A DNA stretch of 46,146 bases, from NCBI GenBank assembly GCA_001574975.1, contig KQ965821.1:3666-49811 (forward strand), written 5' to 3'. The notes under the pieces are model-generated. The model saw only the letters and a program-made list of their open reading frames with translations. It was not told where the DNA came from and made no database searches. Shown in pieces: positions 9,829 to 22,222 of this stretch. The position numbers and the translations under genes were made by a program. The number at the start of each line of letters is the position of its first letter. The stretch's first letter is position 1. The stretch is from Gonapodya prolifera JEL478. Lineage: Eukaryota; Monoblepharomycota; Monoblepharidomycetes; Monoblepharidales; Gonapodyaceae.

Positions 9829-12800
9829 CTACCACACTTGGCACACTGGCGAAGGAGCCTTGCAGCCAAAGGCTTCCTTAAATGCAGGTGTGTTTGCGGT
9901 AGCTCCCTTTACGCGGTCTTTGCTCATAGCGTGCGGGTCCGTCCGGAGCCAGGAGACTTTTGATGCTGGTGTCATTGCGTTGCACCAAATCTGCGCGAAG
10001 CTCATGAAGAAGAGCTGCTCCGGTGTGTACGCCTCCAGTCCAGGCAGGGCAGAGTTGTCCGCTGTGGAATCAGCCTTCCAAGACTGGAATGCCCTATTTA
10101 AGCCTCCTGAGTCGGCAAGATTCTTTGAACAGAGAGTTTATCAGTTTGAAAAACAGCTCATTAATTGGTTGACGCGCACGTACCTCTCCAAGAGTAAGTT
10201 GTCCGTTGGTGTACACGATCTCACCAGTAGGTCCCGTCACCGAGAAATTGCCTGTTGACAACGCGCAGAGCACAACGGATGTTAGATCCCGTCACAATTA
10301 CTCGATGAGTGTGATTGTAGGCTGAGACTAACCAAATTGGTTGACGAAGCATTGTTTACGTGTATCGAATTCTTGACGCGTTGAGTTGCTCCACCTAATT
10401 TAAAAATGTAACAACAACACATCAGGGAAAACACACCCCGCCTCATGTTATTCAGATTTACCTACCAATCTTCCAATCCTCCGTTCTTATTGAATTGACC
10501 ACCTGTGACATCAAATGCATGAATGATTTCATGGCCAACAACCATTCCAATGGCACCGTAGCTATGGGTGAAATGTTGCAGAACAATATCACTTGACTCT
10601 CAGTGCCAAAAAAAACTGCGGATGACACGTACTTGATGTAAGCTGGTAACCCGGCTCTGTAAAATGGGCTTTGAAGAATGCCGGCAGGGAACACTGGCAA
10701 ACGGATGCAAATGAGAGGCTGAAAGCAGCAGGGTTAAAAAAAATAATTACGGATGTCATTGTTCAGGAACTCGTATGCCGCGTTGACCTCCTGGGGTGTG
10801 TCTGATGATGGTCGATGAGATCCATGCTTTTCAATATCAAGTCGCTGAACGCAGCTACTCACCGTCGCCCCAATCTGTGCGATCGATGGGCTTCAAAATC
10901 CGTTGCAATTGGTTGAAGGAAACTGTGAATGGAGAGATTGTATTAATAAATGTGCCCCGGGAAATTTGATTGTACCCGCACTCACAGTGCCATCTGGTAA
11001 GGGCAAGGAAGTTTGAGAAGTATCCCGCGGTAGAGCGTACTAGTTAAGGGAGCTGCAGTGAGGTCCCTTGTGCACATGTGAGGTGCGGGAAGCGTAAACT
11101 CACAGTCAAGGCCTTCATATCTCTTACGGAGGGCCGTTGGATCCAGCAGAAAGTCAGGATACCCGATCTTGCTCTGAATGGAGTCGAGCTTATCAAGTGC
11201 CACGTTTCGCGTCGCTTCATCAACCCATGTCAGCTCAGGAACATGTTGGACCACTGAAAACAGTCGGTATGTCTTGTTGGCCGCCATAAGGCAGACGGCT
11301 AATGACCACTCACTGGCTTTCTTGATTCCATCGATCTGCTTTATGACCTCTTGTCTACTAGCTTCACTGAATGCTGCGTCAACGTAGAATTTGCCCTCGA
11401 GCATTCCCATATATTCATTCAAAACTCCCAAGCATGAGTCCCAGCGAGGAGGGTCAGCTGCAACCAGTACAACAGTAATGAACATCCAATGGCACCAACG
11501 ACGAATTGTGCTGCATACCTGTCCGTCCCTGAAGCACCCGGTCGAACGATGCAACTGGCTCACGCAAAGTTGGACCCAAAGAATCCGAGTACCGGAACAC
11601 AAGTCTCCATCTGAAGTATAGCTTCAAGTCATCCAAGGATGTGGTCTGGAGGAACTGTTCCAGTTTTTCGAAATAGGCTGGTGTCTGATCGATAACTTGA
11701 GTGTTCGGTGAGATAAAGCCTGGGAACTCGGTGGCAGGGAACAGCGTTTCCAAGTAGGCAAGCCATGGGAAGGATGGAGTTGCACTAATCAAGTCAGACA
11801 CCTTTTTTGGATGATACGCTTTCTTGAGATCTTGACATCGTGCCAAAAAAAAGAGGCTCAATAAGAAACAAATACTGCGGTGTCCGTCGTCCAGTGTAAT
11901 CTCACCATTTGTAGGTGGCAATGTGAAATTCGCAAGCCGTGTTTCCAAAGCCACAACACGGTCGGCAACTTGCGCCCAGGATGTGAACCCAGCAGGCAAA
12001 TCCGTGAAGATGAGTGAAAACGATGAAGATACAGCCTTTCCCAGGAGAGTGAGCGAGTCTGCGTCAGTGTAGTATTCAGCTGACGGAAGACTGTAGCAAT
12101 GGAAGGTAAAAGCAATGAGCATTAAAGAACGATGGTAGGCATAGGAACAACCTACCTGAGCCCTCGTTGTAAAACGTAAAGTGAATTGACGCTGGAGTTC
12201 ACAAAGTCAGGATTGATCCCTAAAAGACTCAATGGTTCGGCACTGCATGAACGTCATCCGATATCAATGTCCTACGCACCAACTGTGACGAGTCCACGGA
12301 TTCCGCTTCGCCGCGCAAATCCTATATGAGAGTCGTGGGAAATGGTTACCTTTTAACAGATCAACAGTTCGCGCGAATTTTTCACCATTTACCTGCAGCA
12401 ACGCTAAGGTTCGGCCACTGTTTATCAAGCTCCGCGCTGAGTTCCAGAATCGGAGCGGCTCCGGCCGCTTCCATGGCGCTGTCGTTTGTGCTGGTAGTTG
12501 CAAAGATTGTGGACCTTAAGTATCCACCCCGTGGGAATTCTCCATTTCACTCACCATGTACTGTACAGTGCTTGCACGAGTTCGAAATTGGAACGGTCTT
12601 GGTCCTCTTGACCGGCCGGTACGCTCGCAGATTTTGTGTACGGCGATTCGAAAATGCTCTTCAGGATAGCTTTGTTTTTATCGTCAAGGGCGTCGAACTG
12701 ATTGACGGAATATTTGGATTCAGGGATTGGGTGGGACTGAGAATTGGACAGGAGGTTCTTTGTTAGAAAGTTCGGGAGGAGGCCGACGTTCTCATCAAAG

Positions 12801-13146
12801 GCTGCACCTTCAACCATCCCCCGCAAGCGAACTCAAAGAAGTCATCGCAGGGGCTGACTGCCGTGTTGAGCGACGACACAATTGCAGCGGACTCGACGAC
12901 ACACTCTTTGGTTGTCTGAGAGTTTGCATGAGGACATCGCGTTAGGATCCATGCACGATGAAATTCACAAATGAGGTGGACAAGAGCACTCACGCAGAGC
13001 TTGGCGCAGTTGTCTCCACTACCACCTGCACTGTTGCCACCAAGGTTGACCTCCACGCCCAACACGCCCAGAGAGACGGGCGCGGCGGATGTCAAAGCTG
13101 CCATCATCGACGTCGCGACAGCCGCGACGAGAATCCCCGAACGCAT
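9829..13146 (-). CDS. Secreted M13 (neprilysin-like) zinc metallopeptidase
   Basis: Eighteen exons join without a break into 727 codons plus TAG, a normal M13 length: 13146-12994, 12915-12808, 12736-12555, 12490-12393, 12321-12280, 12219-12156, 12090-11906, 11830-11519, 11457-11314, 11253-11104, 11039-10986, 10922-10863, 10801-10751, 10693-10633, 10561-10466, 10394-10333, 10251-10184, 10122-9829. The ATG at 13146 opens a signal peptide ([21 protein letters not shown], cut likely before APVS). Exon 2 has the N-terminal hallmark [16 protein letters not shown]. The zinc site is GHEIIHAFD (exon 15, about 10520-10535), with the third ligand Glu in LTLGE ending exon 17 and NLADSGGL opening exon 18. 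[11 protein letters not shown] and the C-terminal C-x-V-W motif (CQVW) are present. The enzyme should cut oligopeptides outside the cell or at its surface. Fungi of the zoosporic lineages often carry several such genes. All visible active-site residues are intact. Confidence 0.93.
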
Positions 13147-14131
13147 GTTGGTCTTGGACGTGCCCGGGGTGTTTGGGGAGACTGTAGATCGAGGCAGATG
13201 CAAGGGGAACGCTGGCGAGGTTTTATAATCCTTCAGGGATTGGCGAAGGATCGAGGACGGAGAAGGGTTCTCGACCAGTCATTAAGGGACAAAAACAAAA
13301 AGAAAACGTGCAAAAACGAAGCAAAAAAGAAATCATGGGACCTAGCGAAGCATCAGCACGATCCTTTCATTCCCTTCGAGGACTTCGGGGATAGGGAATG
13401 TGGAATGGGAATAATCGGTTCTGCCACGTGCATTACGAAACAGAGGAGCTGACAAACATTAGAGGGATCAGAAGAGGGCTGTACTCCTTGTACTCAATCG
13501 AAATGTCTACATACACGCTCTATGTGGCTTCGCGTTACCACGTGTGCGAAGAAAGCGAAAAGCCTTCGTCACTCTCCGCTCTTGCCCACCCCTCCGTCTG
13601 CCAGCTCCACAGCGCACTCAGTACATTGCAGTCCTCGATCGACTTCCGGCCTTCATGTCTGCATCTCCTGCACCGCGTACACGGTGATATCCGAACTGCG
13701 CCTCCGTCCACACTCTTCCCATCCCCCATCGAATACGCCCACCCTACACCAGTGTCCCCTCAGCGTCAGCCCTCGTTTGAAACGATGCGCCTGTCATGTG
13801 GAAATCCATTATTGTACCCTCCTCCCCAAGAAATATGGCACCGAGTCGGCCACGCTTGGCAGAAAGCGCATCGCCAGGAGGTAGGTCCAGACGCGACAAA
13901 ATGTGCTAGTGAGCAGAGAGCTTTAAAGTCCGGCCGAGGTCCGATGGGAGAGACGGCTAAGCTCCGTTCCTGGCTCGTAGTGGTCAGATGTTTGGCGCCG
14001 CATTACTTCTACCACACACCCCACCCTCCGCGACCAACACCTCCAACTCTTCGGCTTGCCGGACGGTTTCCCTTCCTTCGTCCTGCTCACAATCTGGCAA
14101 CGGCAGGGCCGAGCTCCTCTCCGCCCCAGCA
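13147..14131. other. Upstream region of the M13 gene, no supported gene
   Basis: The region upstream of the M13 start includes an A-rich run (13288-13334, minus-strand T-tracts). The long plus frame 13398-14135 is Pro/Ser/His-rich and has no splice structure or motif, so I do not call it. Confidence 0.45.
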
Positions 14132-15120
14132 ATGAGCAGATCACCGGCGCGAGGCGTTTTTGCCGACGTATCCTGCATCGTCCCCCCGTCGGACGAAGAG
14201 GAGCCGAGCTGCCCCTCTAAGCGTAACCGCGGTAGCGAGGGAGTCCAGACTGTTGCTGCTGGAGTCAGGAGCCACTCCTTGTCCCATGAATCACATCCTT
14301 GAACCCCAGGCGCCTATCCTTCGATGACGGCACCTGGCACCTGGAGTCCGATGTCTGCCACGAGTAAGACGAGGACGCTCTACGCCTGTTTCGACGCTCT
14401 GCAGCTCGCTCCTCGTGTCAGAAAGTCCTCGACAGGTGAGATTGGGACGCTCTGCTCCTTCTCCTCCTACGGCACTCCGTCTCAGTCGAAACACCCCGAA
14501 CGACACCACCAAGTCCATGATATGGTACTCGGTGTCTCGTTAACTTGTTTTTCGTTCAGCTTCTCGAATTCTTTGCCCTCCTCGCATCTGCTAACGCTCC
14601 AACACCGTCACTGCGCGTTTCACCCGAAACTCTCAGCCGAACATGAACCAAGTATCCTCCGGGGGGTACTTTCTCTCTGAGCGTGGGTCGGCGAGACCTA
14701 GGCCTCCAGCTAACGACTTTGTCCTTCGATACCATTCGCCCCCGGAGAATGTCTCGGTGACCACTTCGTGCTCGACCGGCTCTTTTCGGGCTTATGCCTT
14801 AGGCTCGCTGCGCTCGACCCCATGACCTTCGCCCGTCCTTTTTGTCGACCAGAGCGTTGTTGAGAATGGCCTCTGGGTGTATTGCTCGGATCGTGGTCAC
14901 CATCCTCGAGCGCAGTCGCCGGGCGCCCGGTGTTCGGACCCAGCTCCACCTCCACACACCTCGCACGGCTCCAGGGCTGCAATGGCGCGAGCATCTTTGT
15001 CCACTGTCCCAAAAGGAACACGCCATACGGGGCCTCCTGCGGCCACTCCTCGTGGGCCACATGCCACACGTCTGTCTCCAGCAGAACAAGCTACCCGATG
15101 GCGCCCGGTGATTGATGGTA
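14132..15120 (+). other. Probable exons of an unrecognised gene
   Basis: Several protein-like stretches with splice borders occur on the plus strand. An ATG at 14132 gives MSRSPARGVFADVSCIVPPS followed by an acidic/basic stretch (SDEEEPSCPSKRNRG). A piece RLSFDDGTWHLESDVCHE follows at about 14310-14360, then LLEFFALLASANAPTPSLRV after a CGTTCAG acceptor (about 14560). A further piece, VVENGLWVYCSDRGHHPRAQ, lies near 14850 and ends at a GTAAGT donor at 15119. I could not join them in one frame (a TAA follows CHE). No family is recognised. It may be a separate gene or the 5' part of the gene starting at 15409. Confidence 0.3.
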
Positions 15121-15408
15121 AGTGCGGGGATTACAACCCTGTGATCGATATGTTGACATTCCTTTACTACTTGTCGCAGATAGGTGCCGAAGAAGTGACT
15201 TCTCGTCTCTGTTGCGACCTTCCACATTTGTACGACGTGCTCTATCTTTCTGCCCAACGTAAGTACTGCTCGTCTGAGATCTTCGCCTTCTTGATGATTA
15301 ATCGCCTGTTCTTTCGCGTTACTCGTTGCCTCAATTCCAACGGAAGTCTTCACCCTCACGATGATACAAGCCCTCGGTGCCTTCGTGCGTTACGTGTAAA
15401 TCATTACG

Positions 15409-17841
15409 ATGTCGGCGTATGAAGTTGCGTGCCACACGGGTGATTTTGTTTCCGAAGGTAGGTTTGGGAGTTATAATTCTGCTCTTGTTGTAGCGACACC
15501 GAAACCTTTCTGTCAGTTGTTTTTTTAGTCGCCGGTGCCCTCAACACGGCGTGTAGGACCATCGTACCTATTGCCGTTTTCGTTATATACTCGGTGATTT
15601 ACCTCATCGACTGTAAGTTGATGCTATTTTGTTTATCCACCTCGCAATGACTTGGATGTCTCCCATAGTATTCCTCGTTTGTGCCGTCTTGGTATGTACA
15701 GGCGTCGTTCCGGACGCCAAATCACCTCCGCCAACGGCCCCGGGCGTCACAGTGAGTGTGAATACCAACGTCTTCGATGACGTCTTCTGTATTGAGTTAA
15801 CAATACTTTTGTCATGTAGGCGGGTGTCGCACGGCCATCCGAAGGCCACGGGATGGCGATGGCTCAGCGGAGCTCTGTGGTGATCGAAATGGTATGTAGT
15901 GCTGTCTTCTTCAATGTCGGTTAAACTCTATCTCATATCTCTCCATCAAAGGCCACACAGACAGACGTCTCACGCACCCCGGGTCGGTGCGGTGTCGGAG
16001 GAGCTCGTGGCGACCGAAAGCCTCCTCGAGGCGAAGAAATCAGAGCTTGCGAAGATCGAGACCCAGCTACAGCAGGCAGAGCTAGACCTGGACCTCTTCG
16101 AGTCCCAGGACGAGAGTCGCGGAAAATCCGCGATGTGCAACTCGTCTCCACCAAATCGAGGACGGAGAAGCGGAGGCTTCTTGAGGAAATCACCATGGGG
16201 TATGAGATGTACCAAGCGTCCAAGAAGAACGCTGCAGGGGGCCTCAAGAAGGCAGCGCGGGCAATTCATAGGAAGGCGGAAATGGGGCGGTCTTTGAGGG
16301 ACGCTCTCACGCGGGTGGGATGTGCGGAACATGCCGCGCAAGAGTCGCTGGAGCGGGCGGGTCGGGTGGAGCAGAGCGCTGCCGCGGAGCGCGACCGAGC
16401 GATGGCAGCAGAGCACGCCGCTCAGGAGGCGGCGGGGCGGGCAGTGCACGCGGAAAAGACCGCGGCGACTTGAAGCTCTGGCAAGATCAAGTGACCGCAT
16501 GGTAGAATTCGCTCATTGGTTTCGGGGCTCCGGTAAGTTGGTCCAAAGTTCCTGTAGTCCGTGCATGATCTCACCATACGTTTACAAGAACGCGGGGCTT
16601 ATTGTCGACCCAAACCTCCCCGTCGACCTGCCCACCTGTCTCCCTGCCGGTCTCCTCACCGACATCCAACCGACGGTTCCGCCGACCTCGCCACCTACTT
16701 CCCCGCCGACCTGCTCTCCGGGCTCGCGACCGACCGCCCCATGGACCCGCTCACAGACCTCTCCGCGGACATCCTCGCGGGCCTCAACGCCCACCTCTCC
16801 ACCGCGCCCGCTGGTCTCCCCCACGCCGGCCCCACCGCTGACCTCACCCACACCCTCCCGGCCTCCCTCCCCACTAACCATCTCGCGGACTTCGCCGCTT
16901 ACCTTCCCGACGATCTCTTTTCGGACGTCTTCACCGACTGCCAGATGGACCTCCTGGTCGACCTCCCCGACCTCCCCGACAACCACCTCCCCGGCCTCGC
17001 CTCCACCATCCCCGCTGACGCAACCTCTGCGTTTGCGTCTAACGCTGTCATCGGCGGCCATGTCGCGCTCGTTCCACCCCGGGAGGTCCCTTTCGAGGTC
17101 TCGGCTCCCGCATCGTCATCGTCCACTGCCCCGCCGGTTCCCTCCGGGCGTCAGGTGGAGCGACCTGCGTAAGTAACTCAAGCCTTCATGGCGATTCTCG
17201 GGTGAACTTTTGTTGACATTGCACCCGGTATCCCTTTGATCGATGACTTTAGGCTCATTCCACGGTTCGTGACACGAAAGGGAAAGGAGGGAGCGACCCC
17301 AACCGTGGCGTCGAGTTCGAGTGTGCTCACGACGAGGGCGGCAGGTGACAATGTAGCGATTGTTCACCTCGTTGCGAAGTCTGATCGACATGAGTTACAG
17401 CTGCACCATCCGTCGTGTTCACCTTCTCGGCTCCATTACCTGTAACGGTGGCCCCACCCCCGCCCACCGGACCCGTACCTTTGCCCCTGCCCGCCGAGCC
17501 GACGGGCACGCCCACCACTTCTCCTTTGGACGGGCTCCCAGTCGCCGCCCCGCCATCGCCGTTTCTGCGGTGGCCCGGCTTCCGAATGCGGTAACTCCCG
17601 ACGTGGTACTCGCCCCGCCGACTCCTGGTGAGACGAAATGTCATCGGACTTGCTGTCCATACGTGCTCATGCGCCCTTCCCCTCCTGTCCACGTGTCCAC
17701 CTTCGCAGCCACATCGACACCCGCATCGTCGTCGACGGCACCCGCACAAGCCGCCGTCGTTCCGGTCACTGCTCTTCCCCTCGGGACTACTGGAGGGAGG
17801 CGGAGGAAGAAATCGACTGGGACCACCTGGATGACGACTAG
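15409..17841 (+). CDS. Unrecognised membrane-anchored coiled-coil protein with Leu/Asp-rich and Pro-rich tail
   Basis: The ATG at 15409 opens MSAYEVACHTGDFVSE. A GTAGGT...TTTTTTAG intron (about 15458-15529) leads to a long hydrophobic stretch in two exons (TIVPIAVFVIYSVIYLID and LFLVCAVLVCTGVV), enough for two membrane helices. After KSPPPTAPGVT and RSSVVIEM, an acceptor in CACACAGACAG lets the frame enter a clear coiled coil (VSEELVATESLLEAKKSELA, then ETQLQQAELDLDLFESQD). The coil resumes in another frame as TEKRRLLEEITMGYEMYQAS and AAQESLERAGRVEQSAAAER. The switch sits at the A-run 16123-16126. From about 16600 a Leu/Asp-Pro-Ala periodic region follows (FPADLLSGLATDRPMDPLTD), again changing frame at a CC at 16670-16671. 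A Pro-rich exon and an acidic end (REAEEEIDWDHLDDD, TAG at 17841) close it. No known domain was seen. The 3' exon chain is less certain than the 5' part. Confidence 0.45.
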
Positions 17842-18354
17842 AGGGGAGTGCCAGCACGCACGGAGTGTTGTTTCGACTGTTGAAAAATTTGACGATTAGT
17901 TTGTATTTGAATGCCACATCCTTTAGTTGAAAGTATTCTGAAAGACGTTGGGGGTGAAAGGTGTTCCAATTAACGAGTAAAAGTTTTCGAGGAGCGGAAT
18001 GTTCTTCATACGGTGCGGGAGGTGGTGGCTGGAGAGTGAACAGTTGGTCATGCCGTGGAGCGTGGAGTGCATCGGTGGCACCTAGGAGGAATCCATAAAG
18101 ATGGTCGGCAGGTCTCCAGACGAGGAAAGCCACTCCCGATATCGCATCAAGGACCATTCATCCGGGAACACCCATTTCCATGATCCTCGGCTGAGAAGTG
18201 GCATCGCGCCTCGATTGTTGGTCCATGGCAGTCGAATCAATTGTACTGAACTATGGTTGACTGCAATGTAATGGCCCGGCCACTGGTCGTTCCAAAGAAA
18301 TATCTGATCGCCAGCCGAATCGTGGTTATCGCACTTCCCTCGTCCTTCCGCAAC
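17842..18354. other. Intergenic, upstream of the acetyltransferase
   Basis: The minus frame 18082-18366 has a protein-like C-terminus (WSLMRYREWLSSSGDLP), but it overlaps the start of the acetyltransferase and shows no family match. It is left as unassigned. Confidence 0.4.
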
Positions 18355-19012
18355 ATGCCGCACCACATTCGCAAGGTCACGTCAGCTGAAGAGGTCGCCG
18401 TTGCGGCCGTGCTTGAAGAGAAAGGTCCGTTCTCTTCTCCCCATCAAGCTACGATTTCCAGGTACCATTGAAGCCGATTCACCAGGCTATCCCGCTGATG
18501 AGGCTGCCTCGCCGGAAACTCTCCAGTTTCGCTTCAAGAGCGCGCCCGACCTCTTCATGGCAGCGTTCGAGGGATCCGAAATGATTGGGTTCATCGTAGC
18601 AACACGAACCCCCACGGTGGAACTCACTCACTCTTCACTGACATCGCACGACCCCATGGGTGAAACTGCCGCTGTGCATAGCGTCTGTGTCGGAGAGTCG
18701 TGGCGACGTCGTGGAATCGCTCTGGAACTGCTCGCCGCGTTCGCGGAGAACTGCAGAAGTATCAATCAGCATTCTGCGAGTGGCAGTAAGATCAAGAGAA
18801 TCTCCCTCATCGCGAAACAGGTGCGTTTGGTGTCCAACTTTACACCCATAACTTCGTCCACCCATTTTCCTCTTCACCAGAACTTGGTTCCGCTTTACGA
18901 GAAAGCAGGCTTTATTCTGCACGGAAAGTCAGACGTCGTGCATGGGCAGGATCCTTGGTACGAGCTCCGAATGGAAATCGCGGACTCGGAAATGGCAGCC
19001 GCTCTCCAATGA
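18355..19012 (+). CDS. AANAT-type GNAT N-acetyltransferase
   Basis: The ATG at 18355 gives MPHHIRKVTSAEEVAVAAVL. A short intron (about 18425-18461, GT...CAG, only 37 nt; the exact borders are uncertain) leads to YPADEAASPETLQFRF, the N-terminal signature of arylalkylamine N-acetyltransferases. The acetyl-CoA loop is in HSVCVGESWRRRGIALELL (the R-R-R-G-I-A form of Q/RxxGxG/A). The exon ends ISLIAKQ at a clean intron 18821-18880. The last exon NLVPLYEKAGFILHGKS ends DPWYELRMEI and carries the conserved YEKAGF and VHG-DPW motifs. The enzyme transfers acetyl from acetyl-CoA to amines (arylalkylamines or polyamines in fungi) in the cytosol. Total length is about 185 residues, normal for non-vertebrate AANATs. 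It is complete and probably active. The natural amine cannot be predicted. Confidence 0.85.
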
Positions 19013-19320
19013 TTCGCCTCAGGCAAAGGTCTGGCTGTTCGCCGTAACCCTTACTGACCTCTACTGTGACTGCGCGACTACGAGAGATAGTGCTGGGAGC
19101 GATTGTTGAGGCAGTAGCCGCGCTTTAGGGGGGTAAACCATTCCGGTTACTCAGTCGCGTCATTAGCACATGCTTACATTTAGTTTGGCATAAATTTTAT
19201 AAGTTAAATTGCACTTCAACGTTCCCACATTTTCCCGCTGCTCGTTCCCTTCTTCCAGATATGTCTCGAAGTATTTCGCTCCGACACTTCTCCGTCCACC
19301 ACCGACCACCTCACACCTTC
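19013..19320. other. Convergent 3' regions
   Basis: About 310 bp between the acetyltransferase stop and the minus-strand stop of the channel gene. AT-rich from 19170 to 19210. No gene is seen. Confidence 0.6.
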
Positions 19321-22222
19321 CTACTCCGGAGTTCTCAACCCCCGCTGAACGGGCGAAAACGCCTGACTCATAGACGCGGAGAGTGCCGACGCTGCGGGAA
19401 CAAACGACACGGGCTTCTCCCGAGCCACGGTGACTCCCAGTTCTTGGAGCACTTTGGTCAGCTGCGTGAGGAACCGCGTTTGTCGTTGGGACTTTTTGGA
19501 GCCGTCTTGCCAGTTGTCTGGCGACGCGGAGGGGGGGTGAGGGGAAGAAGGAAGGGGGAAGGGGGTTTAGCACCTTTTTCATCAGCCTAAGCGCTAACGC
19601 AGGAGTACGTACCTCGATGCTTGACGCTCATCGACACCTTCATCGAAAAGCTCTCGCTGATAAGGTCCGTGATATTGACATCGAAAGAGCTGTAATCGAT
19701 GGCTTCTTTCTGGGTGCGACATTTCGATCACTCGTCACACCGTCTTCGATTCCAAGGCCCCAACGACAACGTTACCTGCACCCATTCCGACATCCGCTGC
19801 TTTATTTCGTGAATTTTCTCGACAGGTGTATCGATGGGTATGTCGAGCTGCACAGATTGGCTCATCGGGGCAGACCTGGAAAATTGAACGTCGAAAGTGA
19901 AGGAGAACTTTTCAACGAGTAGCACCAAGCGGGCTAATACCTTCTAATATTGCTGATAAACATATTGGAGAGAACGGTGTTTGAGGCGAGGACTGTCTGC
20001 GGAGTGTAGATGAGAGTGTAAGGTTTCGTACGTTGCTTCCGTGAAAGTTCTTCGTACCATTCCGTCCGTTCGTCTGAACGTGGTTGTGAGTATGTTCATT
20101 TCCACAACAATGTAGCTCATGGTCTACGGGAGAGGTGGGTGTGGTGAGCATTCTCGGTGAAGCCAAAGGAAAAATCCCCGACACTCACATGACCCGGAAC
20201 CTGAATCAGGTCCCCCACGTCGTACGGATGGGTCACAAATAGGAATATAATGCAGCTGAACGTGTCCTTAAGTGATCCACCTGGACGACAATAAGCTTCC
20301 ATAAGGCTAAAACCCGACCCAAATTTTAGGTGCGAAACCAACCCACCAATGACATACGTAGACAACACGAGAAGCGAAGTCAGCGTGACAAACACGCTTT
20401 GCAGATCTACTCCAAAGATAAGTAGCCAAACCCAGAAGAGAAGGAAGACCGTGATGACGCTCAGCACGAGATCCAACTTGGTCAAAGCGTGGTGCATGTC
20501 TTCGATGGACTTGGTCAGATGACGTTGCTCCTCGAACGTCTCCACGACTGTCATTTTCATTTCTCGTCGGCTGATGCTTCCGTTCTCTACGTCACGCAAC
20601 GATGTCGTGAGATGTACCCGGGAAGGCAGGGGACGGCAGACACCTCTCACCGTTTCGATCAAAGAGCGCAAATGCTTTTTGCGTCGTTGTTAGCTTCGAG
20701 AACAAGGGTTCGAAATCCGCCAGAATCAAGTCTACGCGGCCGGGAGGACAAAGCCACTCGAACGTCTTCTTCGCGAAACGCTTGGCTTCTTCCCTCGCGT
20801 CATCGCCTTCTTTAGGAACGGAGGAGCTTCCTGGGCTGGTCTTTTCATTTTCTTCGAGAGATGATGTTGAGGTGTCTTCGTCGCTCTTTTTGCGGATCGC
20901 GTGGATCGCAAATGCCAGTGGTGGGAAGAACATGCGACTGTTGAACGTCTTCTTGGTCGGAGGTTGCTGCAGAACTGGGATGTTGGGCTCGGATCGAGAC
21001 TTTCCTGCTGGCGACTCCGCCCTGTGATGGTTGCCAACCGGCGACTTTGGCAGTGTGTCAATGATGTCAATCTGAGTCGCAGCAGGGTCATTTGCATCAT
21101 CGATAGACAACCGAACTTGGGGCTCGGCAATATGGACAGAGAATCCAGCGGGTAAGGTCATGGATTTATCCTCAGGCCTGCTCGAAGCCCGAGGCGAACT
21201 TGCGGGGATCGCAGACTTGGTTCGATTTGAGTGAGCAGGCTTGGAGTTCTTCTTCCGGGCTTCACGAAGAGAGTCCAGGACTGTCGCGCAGACTTGCAGC
21301 GTTACAGGTGTCTTTTCGGGATTGGATTACTGCTGAACTCACCAAACTCGGCAAATCTGAGCTTCGACAAGCGATCTTGGTAGGCTTCTCGGTGAAATGA
21401 CCGCACGAAGGAGTGGAACAGGTAGCTTTTGAAGAAGAAAAATATGGAAGAGATCATCACGCCAAGGAAGATGGAGGTCACGGGGGTTCGCTGACAATCT
21501 CCAGTTGCAGGGCAAACTTGTGACACAAGGATCCAAATCCACCAGGCGTAGTTGAGTATGCTCCACAGGGCGATGGTAATCCAGCCTTGCAGTGATTCCA
21601 CTAGCTGTGTTTTCTCGACGTTCTGGAGCCTCCTGTCGCTTGCCTTCCACGCCGCGATCATTGCCCAGACCAACATCCGGCAACCTGCCATTGAGAAGAC
21701 AGTTATAGCACAGAAGAGAGCCCAGAGTGAGAGAGCAACGTTCGCAATCTGAGTGCGGTTATCGAAGGCGAATTTCGATATAAAAAAGATGGGCAAGAGA
21801 ATGCATGCCGCGACACTGTTTACGAGAATCCATCTCCCCCGCGTCGAGAGCCCGTTCCAGAACCAAAAGCATCCACCATCGTCACTATCGTCATCTCCTC
21901 CCTTCCAGTTGTCCGCCTTGTGCGGGCCAGCAGTCTTCTTCTCCCCCACATCTTCCGCCATCCATTCGAACGGTTGGCTGTCTGGTGATGGGCTCTTGTC
22001 GTTCTCTTGCTTCCCGGAGATAGCGTTTTCTGAGTCGACGGGCATCTTTTGAAATGATTGCTGCCCATCCTCGCCTGAATGGGTTCCGAAGGCTCCCCCA
22101 AAGAGACGCGAACTGACGCGTTGCATCGTTCCTGCAAGGGGGGCGGACGACATCTGGCGAGATCGGGACCCATTTGCTTTCTTTCGTCCGAGAGCAGGTG
22201 CTCCCGTGAGGAGATCGTCCAT
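19321..22222 (-). CDS. MscS-like mechanosensitive channel with EF-hand (fungal Msy type)
   Basis: The ATG at 22222 starts a protein of about 800 residues that stays open across all introns to TAG at 19321. A polar N-terminus (about 125 aa) is followed by four membrane segments near residues 131-149, 161-185, 212-234 and 249-271. A long Ser/Pro-rich loop leads to an EF-hand whose 12-residue calcium loop reads DRNENGSISRRE. It is complete only when the intron after FDRN is removed. Two more helices follow (LVLSVITVFLLFWVWLLIFG; SVFVTLTSLLVLSTYVIGGL). Then comes the conserved MscS beta domain: HPYDVGDLIQVPGH, MSYIVVEMNILTTTFRRTDG, SNTVLSNMFISNIR and a tail with KKSQRQTRFLTQLTKVLQEL. Fungal homologues sit in the endoplasmic reticulum or vacuolar membranes and release ions under membrane tension with calcium control. 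It lies head to head with the kinase-like gene. No defects were seen. Confidence 0.9.

Noticed and set aside
9638-10258. 206-aa plus-strand frame
   Set aside because: Antisense to the last exons of the M13 peptidase, whose frame carries the conserved motifs.
13398-14135. 245-aa plus-strand frame
   Set aside because: Pro/Ser/His-rich with no domain and no splice context. Probably chance in GC-rich sequence.
17327-18157. 276-aa minus-strand frame
   Set aside because: No motif. It overlaps the 3' exons of the coiled-coil gene and reads as Arg/Gly/His-rich shadow.
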